A DNA stretch of 28,693 bases from a virus: IMG/VR virus record IMGVR_UViG_3300032331_001267, positions 1 to 28,693 of that record; one strand, written 5' to 3'. The translations under genes and the position numbers were made by a program. The notes below the pieces were generated by a model. The model did no database searches. It saw nothing but the letters and a program-made list of their open reading frames with translations, and had not been told where the DNA came from. Positions 1 to 8,448 of this stretch are shown in pieces (within the stretch, counting starts at the first letter, position 1; each line of letters starts with the position of its first letter).

Positions 1-392
1 CCATACAATGCAGTAGCACCAAATGTTGCAGCACTAATGAAGAACACATTAGCAATGCTACCTAACTTGAATATCAGGAAGATGCTACTAAGGCTCAGGC
101 CCATTAAAGCAGAGAAACAATAGAGCATGGTTCTTGCTGTGCTAGACGACATGCTTTCTGCCATGTATGAGAACAGAAACACGAATGCAAGAGGCGCAAA
201 GATAGCAACCCACTTGAACGGTGTTCCCCAAATAGCAGCACCAATCTCAGGTGTAAGACCAATGTATGCGCTGACAACCGCACTGATTAACAATGCGATT
301 CCCATATGATTGAACACACCAACGAGATATGTTCTGAGACCCCAATCAATTACTGGTGCTGGGTATGCTTGTGATTCGTTTTGATAAGACAT
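1..392 (-). CDS. Bax inhibitor-1 (BI-1/YccA-like) family membrane protein, C-terminus cut by window edge
   Basis: The reading frame opens at ATG 392 and stays open to base 1, giving about 130 residues, so the C-terminus lies outside the window. I translated it by hand. It has several hydrophobic segments: a first helix after RTYLVGVFNHMG, a second around FAPLAFVFLFSYM, a third around MLYCFSALMGLSLSSIFLIF, and a fourth ending SAATFGATALYG. The arrangement of an N-terminal R-x-Y-L-x-x-V-x-N-x-M, a mid-protein S-x-S-T-A-R and a late A-A-T-F-G-A-x-x-L-Y-G fits the bacterial TMBIM/BI-1 family (YbhL, YccA). Family members are multi-pass membrane proteins; YccA modulates the FtsH protease. A role in managing host membrane proteolysis is inference. 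An AAGGAG ribosome site lies in the tail of the upstream gene. Confidence 0.8.
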   Translation of the reverse strand, partial: MSYQNESQAYPAPVIDWGLRTYLVGVFNHMGIALLISAVVSAYIGLTPEIGAAIWGTPFKWVAIFAPLAFVFLFSYMAESMSSSTARTMLYCFSALMGLSLSSIFLIFKLGSIANVFFISAATFGATALY

Positions 393-395
393 GCC

Positions 396-698
396 TTACT
401 CCTTATTTAACCAAGGTTCTGAACCTTGCCCATAGTTTTCGGTCCAATCGAGAAGTACCTTTTCATTTTTAGCATATTCATTTTTGGCTATCAAATTATT
501 GTACATATGACCAAGTTTCTCGTAAGCCTTGTGTACATTTTCTAAGCGCCTTTCTTTGTCTGCAATCTCGGCTTCTTTATCAGCGATGGTCTGCTTCATT
601 TCCATGATGCCGCCAGGGCCAGATATAAGTCGTTCATTTTCTTTAGCAACAGCCTCAGCGAATTGCTCAAGTGACATTTCAAGTTTATTTGTCATCAT
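396..698 (-). CDS. Small coiled-coil protein, function unknown
   Basis: About 100 residues and soluble. The middle (roughly residues 33-65) is rich in Lys/Glu/Ala with a heptad-like pattern (KEAEIADKERRLENVHKAY), suggesting a coiled coil. The C-terminus is Trp- and Asn-containing (WTENYGQGSEPWLNKE). Two consecutive ATGs (698 and 695) are possible starts. The first overlaps the TGA of the upstream gene as ATGA, and AGGA lies just upstream. The gene is followed after 3 bases by the BI-1 gene, whose ribosome site sits inside this gene's last codons, so the two are probably translationally coupled. I do not recognise the family. Confidence 0.7.
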   Translation of the reverse strand: MMTNKLEMSLEQFAEAVAKENERLISGPGGIMEMKQTIADKEAEIADKERRLENVHKAYEKLGHMYNNLIAKNEYAKNEKVLLDWTENYGQGSEPWLNKE

Positions 699-1063
699 TT
701 TCCTGCCATCATAATCATCTGCAAATAGCAGACTCGAACCTTAAATGTGCGCTCGGTATTCCATTCATAGATAACGAGCCGTGGGCGCTGTTTGTCTTTA
801 CGCTCAATCTTTATGTCTAAGTCAGGCGGCAGAAAGATGCCGATATGCCTTAGTGCTTTGTGTGGTGCATATTCAAGCCCATGAAGGAGTTCCTTATCGT
901 ACCAGCATCTAGCAAGAACCGCACCAAGGTACTCCATGATACGGTCTTTGATATTCATTGGATCGATGATCGTTTCGATTGGTGGATCTTCTTCACTAAA
1001 ACTCGACTCTGTGTTACTCCGTATTAACTGCTTCGTGTAGATTAGGGTTGGAAGGTTTACCAT
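695..1063 (-). CDS. Hypothetical protein with resemblance to nitrile-hydratase-like (NHLP) leader domain
   Basis: Starting at ATG 1063 gives 122 aa. I chose this start because GAGG sits 6 bases upstream. The frame is open to an ATG at 1081, and a shorter ATG at 958 would give only the conserved-looking core. The core reads like the nitrile hydratase alpha/NHLP leader pattern: an N-terminal A-x-x-W-x-D followed by hydrophobic Leu pairs, then P-x-x-A-L-x-x-x-G-I-x-L-P-x-D-L-x-I-K-I and a final L-V-I-Y-E strand. The catalytic Cys cluster of nitrile hydratase is absent. The C-terminus (KVRVCYLQMIMMAGK) differs from that family. It overlaps the upstream 92-aa gene by 50 bases. The family call is tentative; the gene itself is well supported by its position in the operon. 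Confidence 0.55.
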   Translation of the reverse strand: MVNLPTLIYTKQLIRSNTESSFSEEDPPIETIIDPMNIKDRIMEYLGAVLARCWYDKELLHGLEYAPHKALRHIGIFLPPDLDIKIERKDKQRPRLVIYEWNTERTFKVRVCYLQMIMMAGK

Positions 1064-1292
1064 TTGTGGCCTCAGTTTCATCCCCGCCAGGATGAATGGT
1101 AAGTGTTGCTTCTCTCAGTCTATATCCTAAATCATGCCAACGCTGTATTTTCCTTGAGATATCCTTATCATCATATTGTGATCCGCAGTGTCTTAACCAT
1201 GCTTCATATGCAGTCAGACCAAAGGTTCCATAAGCATAATACCCTTTGGTGTGTGGGCAGTATATTACAAATCCTTTGATCGTCGTTGTCAT
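1014..1292 (-). CDS. Conserved-looking small phage protein, function unknown
   Basis: 92 aa. The first 65 residues look folded: a strand-like start (TIKGFVIYCPHTKGYYAYG) followed by a helix-rich part with many aromatics (AYEAWLRHC, IQRWHDLGYRL). The last 25 residues are polar and probably disordered (GGDETEATNGKPSNPN). The opening pattern, a request-like G-F-V-I-Y plus G-Y-Y-A, resembles small proteins found beside replication genes in T4-like phages, but I cannot name it. The ATG overlaps the TAA of the gp41 helicase gene (TAATG), so translation is likely coupled to the helicase. Confidence 0.7.
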   Translation of the reverse strand: MTTTIKGFVIYCPHTKGYYAYGTFGLTAYEAWLRHCGSQYDDKDISRKIQRWHDLGYRLREATLTIHPGGDETEATNGKPSNPNLHEAVNTE

Positions 1293-2671
1293 TATGCTAC
1301 CTTTAACCTCTTAAACTTATCCTTGTCAGAGTAAGATTTGTTAGATGTGATCTTCTCCGTCTGACCAGAATCCGAGATATCATTCTGTGCAGATTGTTCT
1401 ACATCATACAGGCGCATCTTCGCTCTGTCAATACCCACCACAAATCTTTTGTTGCTTGTTGGATCATTGTAACGGTTCTTTAACTGTTTAATCATAATCT
1501 GACCAAGCGGCTCAAGATTTTCTGTAGAGATCAAGGCAAACATCAAGTCTGCGGTGGCTGGGAGGCCGAAGGACTCTGAGGTGTCTGTGAGTTCGACATC
1601 TGAGCTTGCGTAACCACTTCTGGTGGTTTGAGTTGCACTGACGACTGGTACGTTGAATTCCACTGCCAGGCCTCGTAGCTCTTCTGCGATACTCTTGATG
1701 AGTGTGTAAGAGTTGACATTCGATCCAGCTTTAATGCGAGAAGAACAGCAAATGTTAAGATAATCGATGTAGATAATATCAGGAATAAAGCTTCGTTTAA
1801 GTCTAAGTTCATTGAGTAGATTCCTAAAGTGGTTGGCACCGGCAGCTGCGGTAGGATATTCTTTGATGATTAACTTACCGTGCATCTTAGCTTTTGCAGT
1901 TGCGATCCTTTTATCGAACATATCTTTCGAAAGTTTATCGAGGTCAGAGATATCAACATTGAGGAGATTAGCATCGATACGTTCTGCAATCTTCTCTTCT
2001 GACATTTCCATTGTGATATAGAGTACGTTTGAACCAGCCGCCATATTAGCCGCAGCACAATGACACATGAACAAAGACTTACCAACACCAGTACCAGCAA
2101 GGGCGATGTTCAGGGTTTTCTTAGGCAAACCACCCTTTGTGATCTTGTTGAAGAAATCCAAATCGAATGGAATACGCTCTTCGACACGATGATAGAACTT
2201 ATATCGATCCTCAAAGTTCTCAAAGTAATCGTGACCAATGTTAGGATCAAACGAGACAGAAAGGGCGTCTGTCAGTAGAGATGGGATGGCACCCTTTTGC
2301 AGGGTGCCATCCTTATTGTTCATAATCTCGATTGACTTCATCATTGCAATGAAGATTGCCTTGTCTTGACAAAACTCTTCAGTGCTATTCAGCAGCCAAT
2401 CTTCATTAATTTCTTCTTTGAGATTCCAACCTGTTAGTTCTTGCTTACAGGTTTTGGACTCATCTTCGGTGATATTACGGAGCTTATCAATTTCGATGAC
2501 CAAAGCCTCAACAGTAGGCCTCTGGTTATACTTCTGCATGAAGGCATCGATCTGCTTGAACAGAACTTTGTCTTCACCCGTGAAATACTCATCTCTGATA
2601 AACGGAAGAACTTTACGGGTGAACTCCTCGTTCGTCACCAGGTTCTTCAGAATAGTTTTCTCCAACGTCAC
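1292..2671 (-). CDS. 41: Replicative DNA helicase, T4 gp41-like (DnaB family)
   Basis: 459 aa, similar in length to T4 gp41 (about 475). An N-terminal helical domain (residues 1 to about 140) is followed by a RecA-type ATPase core. Walker A is GTGVGKS (193-199), followed by a DnaB-like NVLYITMEMSEEKIAERID stretch, a Walker B region IIYIDYLNIC, and a VPVVSATQTTRSGY stretch of the sensor/H3 type. It unwinds the lagging-strand template at the fork and loads primase. The start is GTG, with GGAG 9 bases upstream. It overlaps the preceding small gene by 59 bases, more than usual here. It follows uvsX and the small gene, as in the T4 order uvsX-40-41. Confidence 0.95.
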   Translation of the reverse strand: MTLEKTILKNLVTNEEFTRKVLPFIRDEYFTGEDKVLFKQIDAFMQKYNQRPTVEALVIEIDKLRNITEDESKTCKQELTGWNLKEEINEDWLLNSTEEFCQDKAIFIAMMKSIEIMNNKDGTLQKGAIPSLLTDALSVSFDPNIGHDYFENFEDRYKFYHRVEERIPFDLDFFNKITKGGLPKKTLNIALAGTGVGKSLFMCHCAAANMAAGSNVLYITMEMSEEKIAERIDANLLNVDISDLDKLSKDMFDKRIATAKAKMHGKLIIKEYPTAAAGANHFRNLLNELRLKRSFIPDIIYIDYLNICCSSRIKAGSNVNSYTLIKSIAEELRGLAVEFNVPVVSATQTTRSGYASSDVELTDTSESFGLPATADLMFALISTENLEPLGQIMIKQLKNRYNDPTSNKRFVVGIDRAKMRLYDVEQSAQNDISDSGQTEKITSNKSYSDKDKFKRLKVA

Positions 2672-2960
2672 TGCTACTCTCCAATGTTTCTAAGATAAAT
2701 GAGTTGAGCAAAAGCCCAAGATGTTCAACAAAACGCTTATCGGCTCTTAGCTTGGTCTCAAAATGTTCTCCCAACTCAAGGAGATCATAGATGAATTGGA
2801 GAACGGCATGACCATCTTCCTTCTCTTGAACAGCAATTTTGATGTATCTATATATAACATCTTTATAAGGCCCTGTCAAGATTTGAATTGGTACGGTCTC
2901 ACCGCTTTCTTTATTGTATAGGTCATCTCGGAACTTAAAATCTTTACCTACTTCAAGCAT
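2613..2960 (-). CDS. Small protein between uvsX and gp41 (position of T4 gene 40)
   Basis: 115 aa from ATG 2960, chosen because GAGGAGG lies 7 bases upstream; the frame is open a further 8 codons. It begins [20 protein letters not shown], then has helical segments ([26 protein letters not shown], and [16 protein letters not shown]) and an acidic tail. No transmembrane segment is visible. It occupies the same position and has nearly the same length as T4 gene 40, whose product is membrane-associated and linked to prohead initiation, but I see no sequence similarity that would justify that name. It overlaps the uvsX stop by 8 bases and the gp41 start by 59. Confidence 0.75.
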   Translation of the reverse strand: MLEVGKDFKFRDDLYNKESGETVPIQILTGPYKDVIYRYIKIAVQEKEDGHAVLQFIYDLLELGEHFETKLRADKRFVEHLGLLLNSFILETLESSSDVGENYSEEPGDERGVHP

Positions 2961-4020
2961 CTTCAACCTCCTCAACTTCTTCATTCACCTTTGGTGCGCC
3001 GATGCCATATAGAAACTCTGTCTTACAGAAGTCATCGATTTGATCCAATATATCTTTAGTGAAGAACTTTTCAGGGTTCTTCTTGATGGACTTTTCAAAG
3101 TCTTTTGCACCATTAGGAAATTCATAGCGAGTAGAGACCTTCTTGACGATACCAGCCTGTTCAGCCAAAGCAAGCAAACCATAATACTGGTCAAGCCCAG
3201 CAGCATAGTTCAACCAAGTTTCTACTTTCTTATCTTCAATCGTGAGGCGGGCCTTTTTAGAGTGTGCGGTAATCACAGCACCAGTACGACCATCATCATC
3301 ATCGAGCATCTTATCTTTCTTCTTTGAAAGGTAGATGATTGTGGATGCGGCATATTCAAGACCAGAACCACCACCCATCTTCTTGGTCGGCACATACGAA
3401 CCAATCACATCATACACATGGTTGGTCACAATCAATGGCACGTTCGCTTTACCTAACTTGAGAGTAAGTACACGGAAGGCGCCACGAATTAATTGTGAAC
3501 GGGTCATGTCGCGGGTGTCTTTACCCTCTGCAATATCGGACATCTCTTTCTCGGTCGAAAGATTACCGAGCGAGTCAAGCACGAACATCATTGGCAATCT
3601 CTCACCCTTTTGTTCGAGGTACTTGTCGAGTATCTTCACGGCCTGTGTGCGAAACTCCTGAATGGTAGCAACAGGCATGATAGCAATACGCTTAACATCG
3701 ACGCCACGATCCTGTAGCATTGACTTTGAGATAGCCGATTCGGATTCAAAGTAGAACACGAAAGCTTTCTCATTGTCGCGCAAGAACTGGCGAACCATAC
3801 TCATTGCAAAGAAGGTCTTACCTGTCGAAGGTTCACCTGCTAGTGCAGTAACTTTGTTACCAGGTAATCCGCCGTAGATGGATCCAGAAAGTAGAGCATT
3901 GAGACTATAACTACCAGTTCCAATAAAACTAGTAACGTCGCCAGCCTCCACGCCGTCGTCAACAATCCCAGCATACTCATTGCCTGTTTCTTTCATCAGT
4001 GATGCGAATATATCTGTCAT
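2953..4020 (-). CDS. uvsX: UvsX, RecA-like recombinase
   Basis: 355 aa, against 391 for T4 UvsX. Walker A is GEPSTGKT (62-69), followed by [11 protein letters not shown] and [16 protein letters not shown], with the RecA-type E-S-E-S. Walker B is [13 protein letters not shown], and the L2/DNA-binding region contains [33 protein letters not shown]. UvsX forms presynaptic filaments on ssDNA and drives recombination-dependent replication. The tail ([10 protein letters not shown]) is acidic, as in T4 UvsX and RecA. A strong AAGGAG ribosome site precedes ATG 4020. It follows the cupin gene by 10 bases and overlaps the next small gene by 8. Confidence 0.96.
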   Translation of the reverse strand: MTDIFASLMKETGNEYAGIVDDGVEAGDVTSFIGTGSYSLNALLSGSIYGGLPGNKVTALAGEPSTGKTFFAMSMVRQFLRDNEKAFVFYFESESAISKSMLQDRGVDVKRIAIMPVATIQEFRTQAVKILDKYLEQKGERLPMMFVLDSLGNLSTEKEMSDIAEGKDTRDMTRSQLIRGAFRVLTLKLGKANVPLIVTNHVYDVIGSYVPTKKMGGGSGLEYAASTIIYLSKKKDKMLDDDDGRTGAVITAHSKKARLTIEDKKVETWLNYAAGLDQYYGLLALAEQAGIVKKVSTRYEFPNGAKDFEKSIKKNPEKFFTKDILDQIDDFCKTEFLYGIGAPKVNEEVEEVEDA

Positions 4021-4030
4021 AAGTTTCTCC

Positions 4031-4396
4031 TTATTGTCCCATTCTTACAATGTCGTTCTCTTCGGTGATCTCACCGCACTGAACTTCTATGATTACTAAC
4101 GGGATGTTTGATATGTTGGTGATTTTATGTATTGACAAAGGTTTCACTACAAAGGTCTCACCACGTTTGACCGTAAACTTCTTATCATCAAGAATGACTT
4201 CACCACGACCTTCTGTGATAGCCCATGTCTCTGATCTATGTATATGATATTGAAGACTGATAGACTTGTCAGGTTGAATGGTTAGCTTCTTTACTTTATA
4301 CCAAGCTCCTTGGTCAATAACTTCCCATTCACCCCAAGGTCTAATAGCAGTCTCTTTCGTTTTGCAGGCACAGTTGCCTCCACATGCACATGACAT
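4031..4396 (-). CDS. Cupin protein of the mannose-6-phosphate isomerase type II / ManC C-terminal family
   Basis: 121 aa. After a Cys-rich N-terminus (CACGGNCAC), residues 19-118 form a complete type II mannose-6-phosphate isomerase cupin. The visible motifs are R-P-W-G-x-[21 protein letters not shown] (metal-binding His and Glu), a late H-K-I-T-N, and V-I-I-E-V-Q-C-G-E with D-I-V-R. In bacteria this domain is usually fused to GDP-mannose pyrophosphorylase; here it stands alone. It could supply mannose-6-phosphate for the GDP-mannose used by Gmd in the glycan island. It sits inside the core between gp43 and uvsX and has an excellent AAAGGAG ribosome site. Confidence 0.85.
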   Translation of the reverse strand: MSCACGGNCACKTKETAIRPWGEWEVIDQGAWYKVKKLTIQPDKSISLQYHIHRSETWAITEGRGEVILDDKKFTVKRGETFVVKPLSIHKITNISNIPLVIIEVQCGEITEENDIVRMGQ

Positions 4397-4407
4397 TACT
4401 TACTCCT

Positions 4408-6957
4408 TTATGAAAAGAACGCATCAAGCGTACTGATATGCTCAGTCTTCCAGCCGATGCTATCGAGGATAATCTTCAACGGTTCCACAAATGACTTTTC
4501 GTATTGAGTATCATAGTCGATATATTTATGGATGTCAAACTCTTTAGGTATCGAGTTCGGGAAAGAGATGATGTTACTCTGAATGGTATTAGGTTCTCTG
4601 AGATAGATGAACTTGATCTTCTCACCTTCTTTGATTAGCTCATACTTCTTCTCCAGTTTATGCCTCTTGAGAAGATAGTTATAGATGAGAGAACCACGAA
4701 CATGAATAGGTGTGCCCTTACCATACAGTGTTTTCGAGTCGCTAAACTTTGAAAGCCCATTGACACCACGAGGAAACGCAATGTCAACAGGATCACACTT
4801 ACGAAACTCTTCACGGAAATTTTCAATGAATTCGATGACAGCATCTTGATCTTTGTTGAAGATGATATCGATGGCCTCCCATAACTTATCTTTACATGCA
4901 GAAGGAGTGGATGACTTAATCATCTCTAGACCCATGACCTTCAGCTTTGGCTTTGCATACTGAACACCTTCGTTGTTATGTACACGAAGGATATACCTCT
5001 TCTTTGCAGTCCAGATACCTTTATCAGACAAAGCCTCACGCTTCATCATCATTTTTTGTTGATAGGCATGAGTATATTCAGCAAGATCCGAATAAGCTTT
5101 ATCAATAAACGGTTGAATCTTAGCTTCACAGATACGATCCATGAAGGTGATAACGTCCTCTCTAGGCGTATCTTGTCTCCCTTGACAGATAGTTTGGCTA
5201 ACCAGCCTATCAAGAGACAGGTAAATCGAATCTGTATCCGACGCAATAACATAATCTTCACCTTTAGTTTGTAGGATCTTGTTCATGTACTCATTGAGCT
5301 TCTGTTCGATCCAGCGAATAGACAATTGCCCAGCAGTGGTAATACCAGAAGCCTGCCTGATGTCAAAGAAACGAAAGTACTCATTACCCAACGCACCGTA
5401 AGCTGAGTTCAGGCAGACCTTCTTAGCTAATTGCAGATTATTATATCTTGCAATTCGCTTTTCGATATCATACCTAATCACAGGATCTTTTTCAAGTTCT
5501 AGTTCTTTCTTGGCCTCGATAGCCTTCTTCTTGTAGACTGTACGGTCATCATACATCGTCTCCATCATCTCAGGTAGAAAACCCTGCTTGTTGGTACGAA
5601 AGAACTGTCCGTTCGGTGTTAACGTGCAACCAACCAACCCATCTGTAGAAACAGACTGGCTAAGAAGGCTATCGACATTAATGCTGTGAAGAAGGATATC
5701 ATGATGAGCATCTTCATAGTCTTTAGGCTCCAACAGAGTTTCGGGTGAGATATTGTATTGCATAATCAAATGCGGATACAGGCTGTTCAAATCGAATGAA
5801 GCAACCCAGTGGTGCATACCAATAATAGGATCTTTCACATACGCACCAACATAGGCTTCATTCTTACTGTGATGTACAATAGGTGGAAGAACCATATTGC
5901 GCTCACGCAGATGGTTATAGATGAGGGCATCCCACATACGAACCTGTGCGAACACATCGTCATAGTTGGTCTTGCTATCATAGGCCAGAGTGAGAGCCAG
6001 CTCAATCAGTTTCAGCTTATCATCAAGGCGTTCAATCAGTTCAACGTCCTTGATATTGTATTCGATGAATAGCTGATAGTTATCCTTGTAGAGTGTATGG
6101 AGATTGCCATACTCCTCATACGATAACTTACGATCACCAAGTTCAGCACTAGCAATGCTATCAAGCTTATATGATGGTTGAGACTTACCTTCAGGAGCAT
6201 ATCGCTGATACATATCGATATAGTCAAGGCAGGATATACCAAGCAAAACATAGGTTTTGAATTGGCGACCAGGACCAAAGTTTACTTCACGCTCATTGAG
6301 TACATTCCACGGCGAAAGGCGTTTTGCTTCTTCTTCGCCTAATAAGTTCTTGATCCGATTGACAATGTAAGGAATATCAAAGAGTTTTACGTTCCAACCA
6401 GTAATGATGTCTGGATAGTTACCTGTCCACTCATCGATGAACCTCTTGATAAGGTCGATTTCATTACGGCATTTGATATAATGTACATCTTCACGGCTGT
6501 TGACAAACTCACCACAACCAAAGACGATGAACTTATCACCCATCTTGTAGGTGATGGCCGTGATAGGCTCAGACGCATTTGCAGGCTCGGGGAAACCATT
6601 CTCCGAACCTACTTCGATATCGATGTTACAGATGTTTAGATGATCTAAGTCCCAGTCTACTTCTTTGGGGTGCTGGTCGGAGATGAAGGCATATTCATAT
6701 TTCTGATTACCATAAATCTTAAACCCCTGAACATCCTCGTACTGCTTAACAAAATCACGACACTCACGGATGGTACCTGGCTTAATGTCAGATACATGCT
6801 CACCCGTGACGGTCGTGAACTTTGTCGGCTTCTGTGATGGTATGAACAGAGTTGGATGATAGTCAACTCGCTGCCTTACTTTTCTTCCGTTTTCGATACC
6901 TCTATATAGAATTTTAGACCCGTAGACTTGAACATTCGTATAAAATGACTTCGACAT
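4408..6957 (-). CDS. 43: Replicative DNA polymerase, T4 gp43-like (family B)
   Basis: 849 aa, slightly shorter than T4 gp43 (898) and apparently intact with no intein or split. Exonuclease motifs: Exo I DIEV (113-116), Exo II NVKLFD (189-194), Exo III Y-N-I-K-D (300-304). Polymerase motifs: A DLNSLYP (389-395), B with K512 and NSAYG (517-521), C SDTDS (573-577). It is therefore expected to be active for both synthesis and proofreading. The C-terminal tail (LDAFFS) resembles a clamp-binding peptide. AGGA lies 6 bases before ATG 6957, which overlaps the preceding gene's TAA. In T4 gene 43 follows regA directly; here the glycan island lies between them. Confidence 0.97.
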   Translation of the reverse strand: MSKSFYTNVQVYGSKILYRGIENGRKVRQRVDYHPTLFIPSQKPTKFTTVTGEHVSDIKPGTIRECRDFVKQYEDVQGFKIYGNQKYEYAFISDQHPKEVDWDLDHLNICNIDIEVGSENGFPEPANASEPITAITYKMGDKFIVFGCGEFVNSREDVHYIKCRNEIDLIKRFIDEWTGNYPDIITGWNVKLFDIPYIVNRIKNLLGEEEAKRLSPWNVLNEREVNFGPGRQFKTYVLLGISCLDYIDMYQRYAPEGKSQPSYKLDSIASAELGDRKLSYEEYGNLHTLYKDNYQLFIEYNIKDVELIERLDDKLKLIELALTLAYDSKTNYDDVFAQVRMWDALIYNHLRERNMVLPPIVHHSKNEAYVGAYVKDPIIGMHHWVASFDLNSLYPHLIMQYNISPETLLEPKDYEDAHHDILLHSINVDSLLSQSVSTDGLVGCTLTPNGQFFRTNKQGFLPEMMETMYDDRTVYKKKAIEAKKELELEKDPVIRYDIEKRIARYNNLQLAKKVCLNSAYGALGNEYFRFFDIRQASGITTAGQLSIRWIEQKLNEYMNKILQTKGEDYVIASDTDSIYLSLDRLVSQTICQGRQDTPREDVITFMDRICEAKIQPFIDKAYSDLAEYTHAYQQKMMMKREALSDKGIWTAKKRYILRVHNNEGVQYAKPKLKVMGLEMIKSSTPSACKDKLWEAIDIIFNKDQDAVIEFIENFREEFRKCDPVDIAFPRGVNGLSKFSDSKTLYGKGTPIHVRGSLIYNYLLKRHKLEKKYELIKEGEKIKFIYLREPNTIQSNIISFPNSIPKEFDIHKYIDYDTQYEKSFVEPLKIILDSIGWKTEHISTLDAFFS

Positions 6958-7280
6958 TACATTCCTGGAAGTATGAGTTTAGACGAAGGTGCAACGATAC
7001 CACCAAACATGGTGTTATATTGGTTGATGAACTCCTGCACCGGCTTCATTGGTACTATAACATGGGCCTTGTGAATTGTAAAGACCTTGTCATCTGTCCA
7101 TTCGACCCATGGAGCAAAACCCACGGTCGGGGCATTGGCACCATTCTTACTAGGTATGACAACAACACGAACAGGATTCTTGATTGTATATTCTTGACTG
7201 GTTGCATTTGGCTCTGAGATGATTTCCGCCATCACTTCTTCACCGGTGATAATCTTCAAAATGAGGAGATTGGCAGCCAT
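6957..7280 (-). CDS. Conserved small phage protein upstream of gp43, possibly Sm-like fold
   Basis: 107 aa. It begins with a run of beta-strand-like segments (LLILKIITGEEVMAEIIS, then YTIKNPVRVVVIP) and continues with GFAPWVEW, FTIHKAHVIV and a helical F-I-N-Q-Y-N stretch before G-G-I-V-A-P. The L-x-T-G-E-E-V-x-A-E-I opening and the N-P-V-R-V step resemble LSm/Hfq-like small beta-barrels seen in T4-like phages; this fold call is inference. It overlaps gp43's ATG as TAATG, so translation is coupled to the polymerase. Its own ATG overlaps the upstream gene's TGA (TGATG). Confidence 0.75.
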   Translation of the reverse strand: MAANLLILKIITGEEVMAEIISEPNATSQEYTIKNPVRVVVIPSKNGANAPTVGFAPWVEWTDDKVFTIHKAHVIVPMKPVQEFINQYNTMFGGIVAPSSKLILPGM

Positions 7281-7486
7281 CAGTCTTGAAGCTCCAGCAT
7301 ATAGTCATAGACAGCAACAGTAACCCACTTCTCAGGGATCAGGCTGACCTTTTGACCAGACTCGGTGCTATAGGTATACTTGTTCTCATAGTCCATAATC
7401 TTTGCGATTCGTTCCCATTTACCGTCAAACTCACGCTGCTTGAACTGCGTCTCAAGAACATTAAGACCATACTCATAATTTCTCAT
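7280..7486 (-). CDS. Small hypothetical protein
   Basis: 68 aa from ATG 7486, chosen because AAGG sits 7 bases upstream. An alternative ATG at 7501 would add five residues and overlap the preceding stop as ATGA. It reads as one small domain: a charged helix (LETQFKQREFDGKWERIAKIM), a Tyr-rich strand region (YENKYTYSTESGQKVSLIP) and a C-terminal helix (VAVYDYMLELQD). No recognisable motif. It belongs to the string of small early genes that leads into gp43. Confidence 0.65.
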   Translation of the reverse strand: MRNYEYGLNVLETQFKQREFDGKWERIAKIMDYENKYTYSTESGQKVSLIPEKWVTVAVYDYMLELQD

Positions 7487-7497
7487 CAAGTTACCTT

Positions 7498-7773
7498 TCA
7501 TAGATCAATTCCAAAATAGTTAGAGGTTGAGATTAGTTTGAAGTGATACTTTTCTAATCCTGCTTCAATGCAGGGATCACAGATTATACCAGAAGGGTAG
7601 ATGTTTGTCAACACTTCGTAGAGGTAACCATCAGCAATAGTCGAGCCATAATTGCCGGCCAAGTATTTCTTATCACCTCGCTCAAAAACATCCGTTGCAC
7701 AATGTAAACCTTGTGTCTGATTATCTTCGAAGAATGGTTTGAATTCTTTCTTGCAGTTGGTGCAGATTACCAT
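7498..7773 (-). CDS. Small zinc-ribbon-like protein
   Basis: 91 aa from ATG 7773, two bases after the upstream TGA; an in-frame ATG at 7785 would overlap that gene. The sequence has two Cys pairs, C-T-N-C near the N-terminus and C-D-P-C near the C-terminus. Between them lies a Gly/Tyr-rich stretch (YLAGNYGSTIADGYLYEVL). This is the layout of a two-knuckle zinc ribbon and suggests a nucleic-acid- or protein-binding role. No catalytic motif is seen. The function is unknown. Confidence 0.7.
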   Translation of the reverse strand: MVICTNCKKEFKPFFEDNQTQGLHCATDVFERGDKKYLAGNYGSTIADGYLYEVLTNIYPSGIICDPCIEAGLEKYHFKLISTSNYFGIDL

Positions 7774-7775
7774 CT

Positions 7776-8447
7776 TCAGTCCCATAGTGCGCGATAATAT
7801 CTACCGAAAAGCTTAAACGCATTTGCCTTACGCTTATCGAACTTAGCATTTTCTTCGTGATACTTTCCCCACGACATAACATTTTCTGGTGAATCATCGA
7901 AATGGATATTTTCACCTATCTGACGCGAATATGCACTAGGGCTTTCTGGTGCATCAGGATCTTCGTTTGCTTCTTGATAAAACGCCCAAATCATTTCGTC
8001 AAGAATCCAATCCCAACGAGCTTCGTGTAGACTATCGGTTCCGCCATAGTTCTTTTCTTCTTCAGTCAGAGGAGGCGCCGCAGCAGAACGTAAATGCTCA
8101 GGCACATCTTCATCGTCTACGAAAGGAGAACCATGCTTAGTAGCCTTCATCTGAACAAGCATCGGATGAATGATAAGCGATAGCGTATGATCCATTGACC
8201 ATGTGTCATAATGGTCGATTTTAATCTCGACTGTGCGCTTCTTCTTAGATTCGATCCAGTTGCAGAATGTATTCACCCAACTCTCAGCTAACCAATCGCC
8301 GAGCTTTTCGCACGCCTTATAGTCCCAACGATTCCAGCGAGGGTCTTCATCTGGCCAGATACCATGACGATCCGTCCAGAAGAAAATCTTATCAGCAATC
8401 TGATAAGGGCCAATCCATTCGCGATATGGTCCAATCTTAACTTTCAT
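7776..8447 (-). CDS. Conserved phage protein, Trp-rich, function unknown
   Basis: 223 aa and unusually rich in Trp and acidic residues. The N-terminal part (about 1-110) contains IGPYREWIGPYQIADKIFFW and LGDWLAESWVNTFCNWIESKKKR. The C-terminal part contains HEARWDWILDEMIWAF and a basic end (FDKRKANAFKLFGRYYRALW). It looks like a single soluble, mostly helical protein of a type that recurs in T4-like phages of marine and environmental hosts; I know of no assigned function. GGATG lies upstream of ATG 8447, 1 base after the preceding TGA. The next gene begins 2 bases after its stop. Confidence 0.75.
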   Translation of the reverse strand: MKVKIGPYREWIGPYQIADKIFFWTDRHGIWPDEDPRWNRWDYKACEKLGDWLAESWVNTFCNWIESKKKRTVEIKIDHYDTWSMDHTLSLIIHPMLVQMKATKHGSPFVDDEDVPEHLRSAAAPPLTEEEKNYGGTDSLHEARWDWILDEMIWAFYQEANEDPDAPESPSAYSRQIGENIHFDDSPENVMSWGKYHEENAKFDKRKANAFKLFGRYYRALWD

Positions 8448-8448
8448 C

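Noticed and set aside
1543-1839. 98-aa minus-strand ORF inside gp41
   Set aside because: Shifted frame of the helicase gene; Ser/Thr/Gln-rich composition and full enclosure by gp41 mark it as a shadow.
2613-2960. T4 gp40 identity for the gene between uvsX and gp41
   Set aside because: Position and length agree, but no membrane segment or sequence likeness supports the name.
4031-4396. Complete bifunctional ManC (GDP-mannose pyrophosphorylase)
   Set aside because: Only the C-terminal cupin is present; no pyrophosphorylase domain is found here. GDP-mannose must come from the host or from elsewhere in the genome.
4408-6957. Split polymerase or intein in gene 43
   Set aside because: All exonuclease and polymerase motifs occur in order in a single frame without an insertion.
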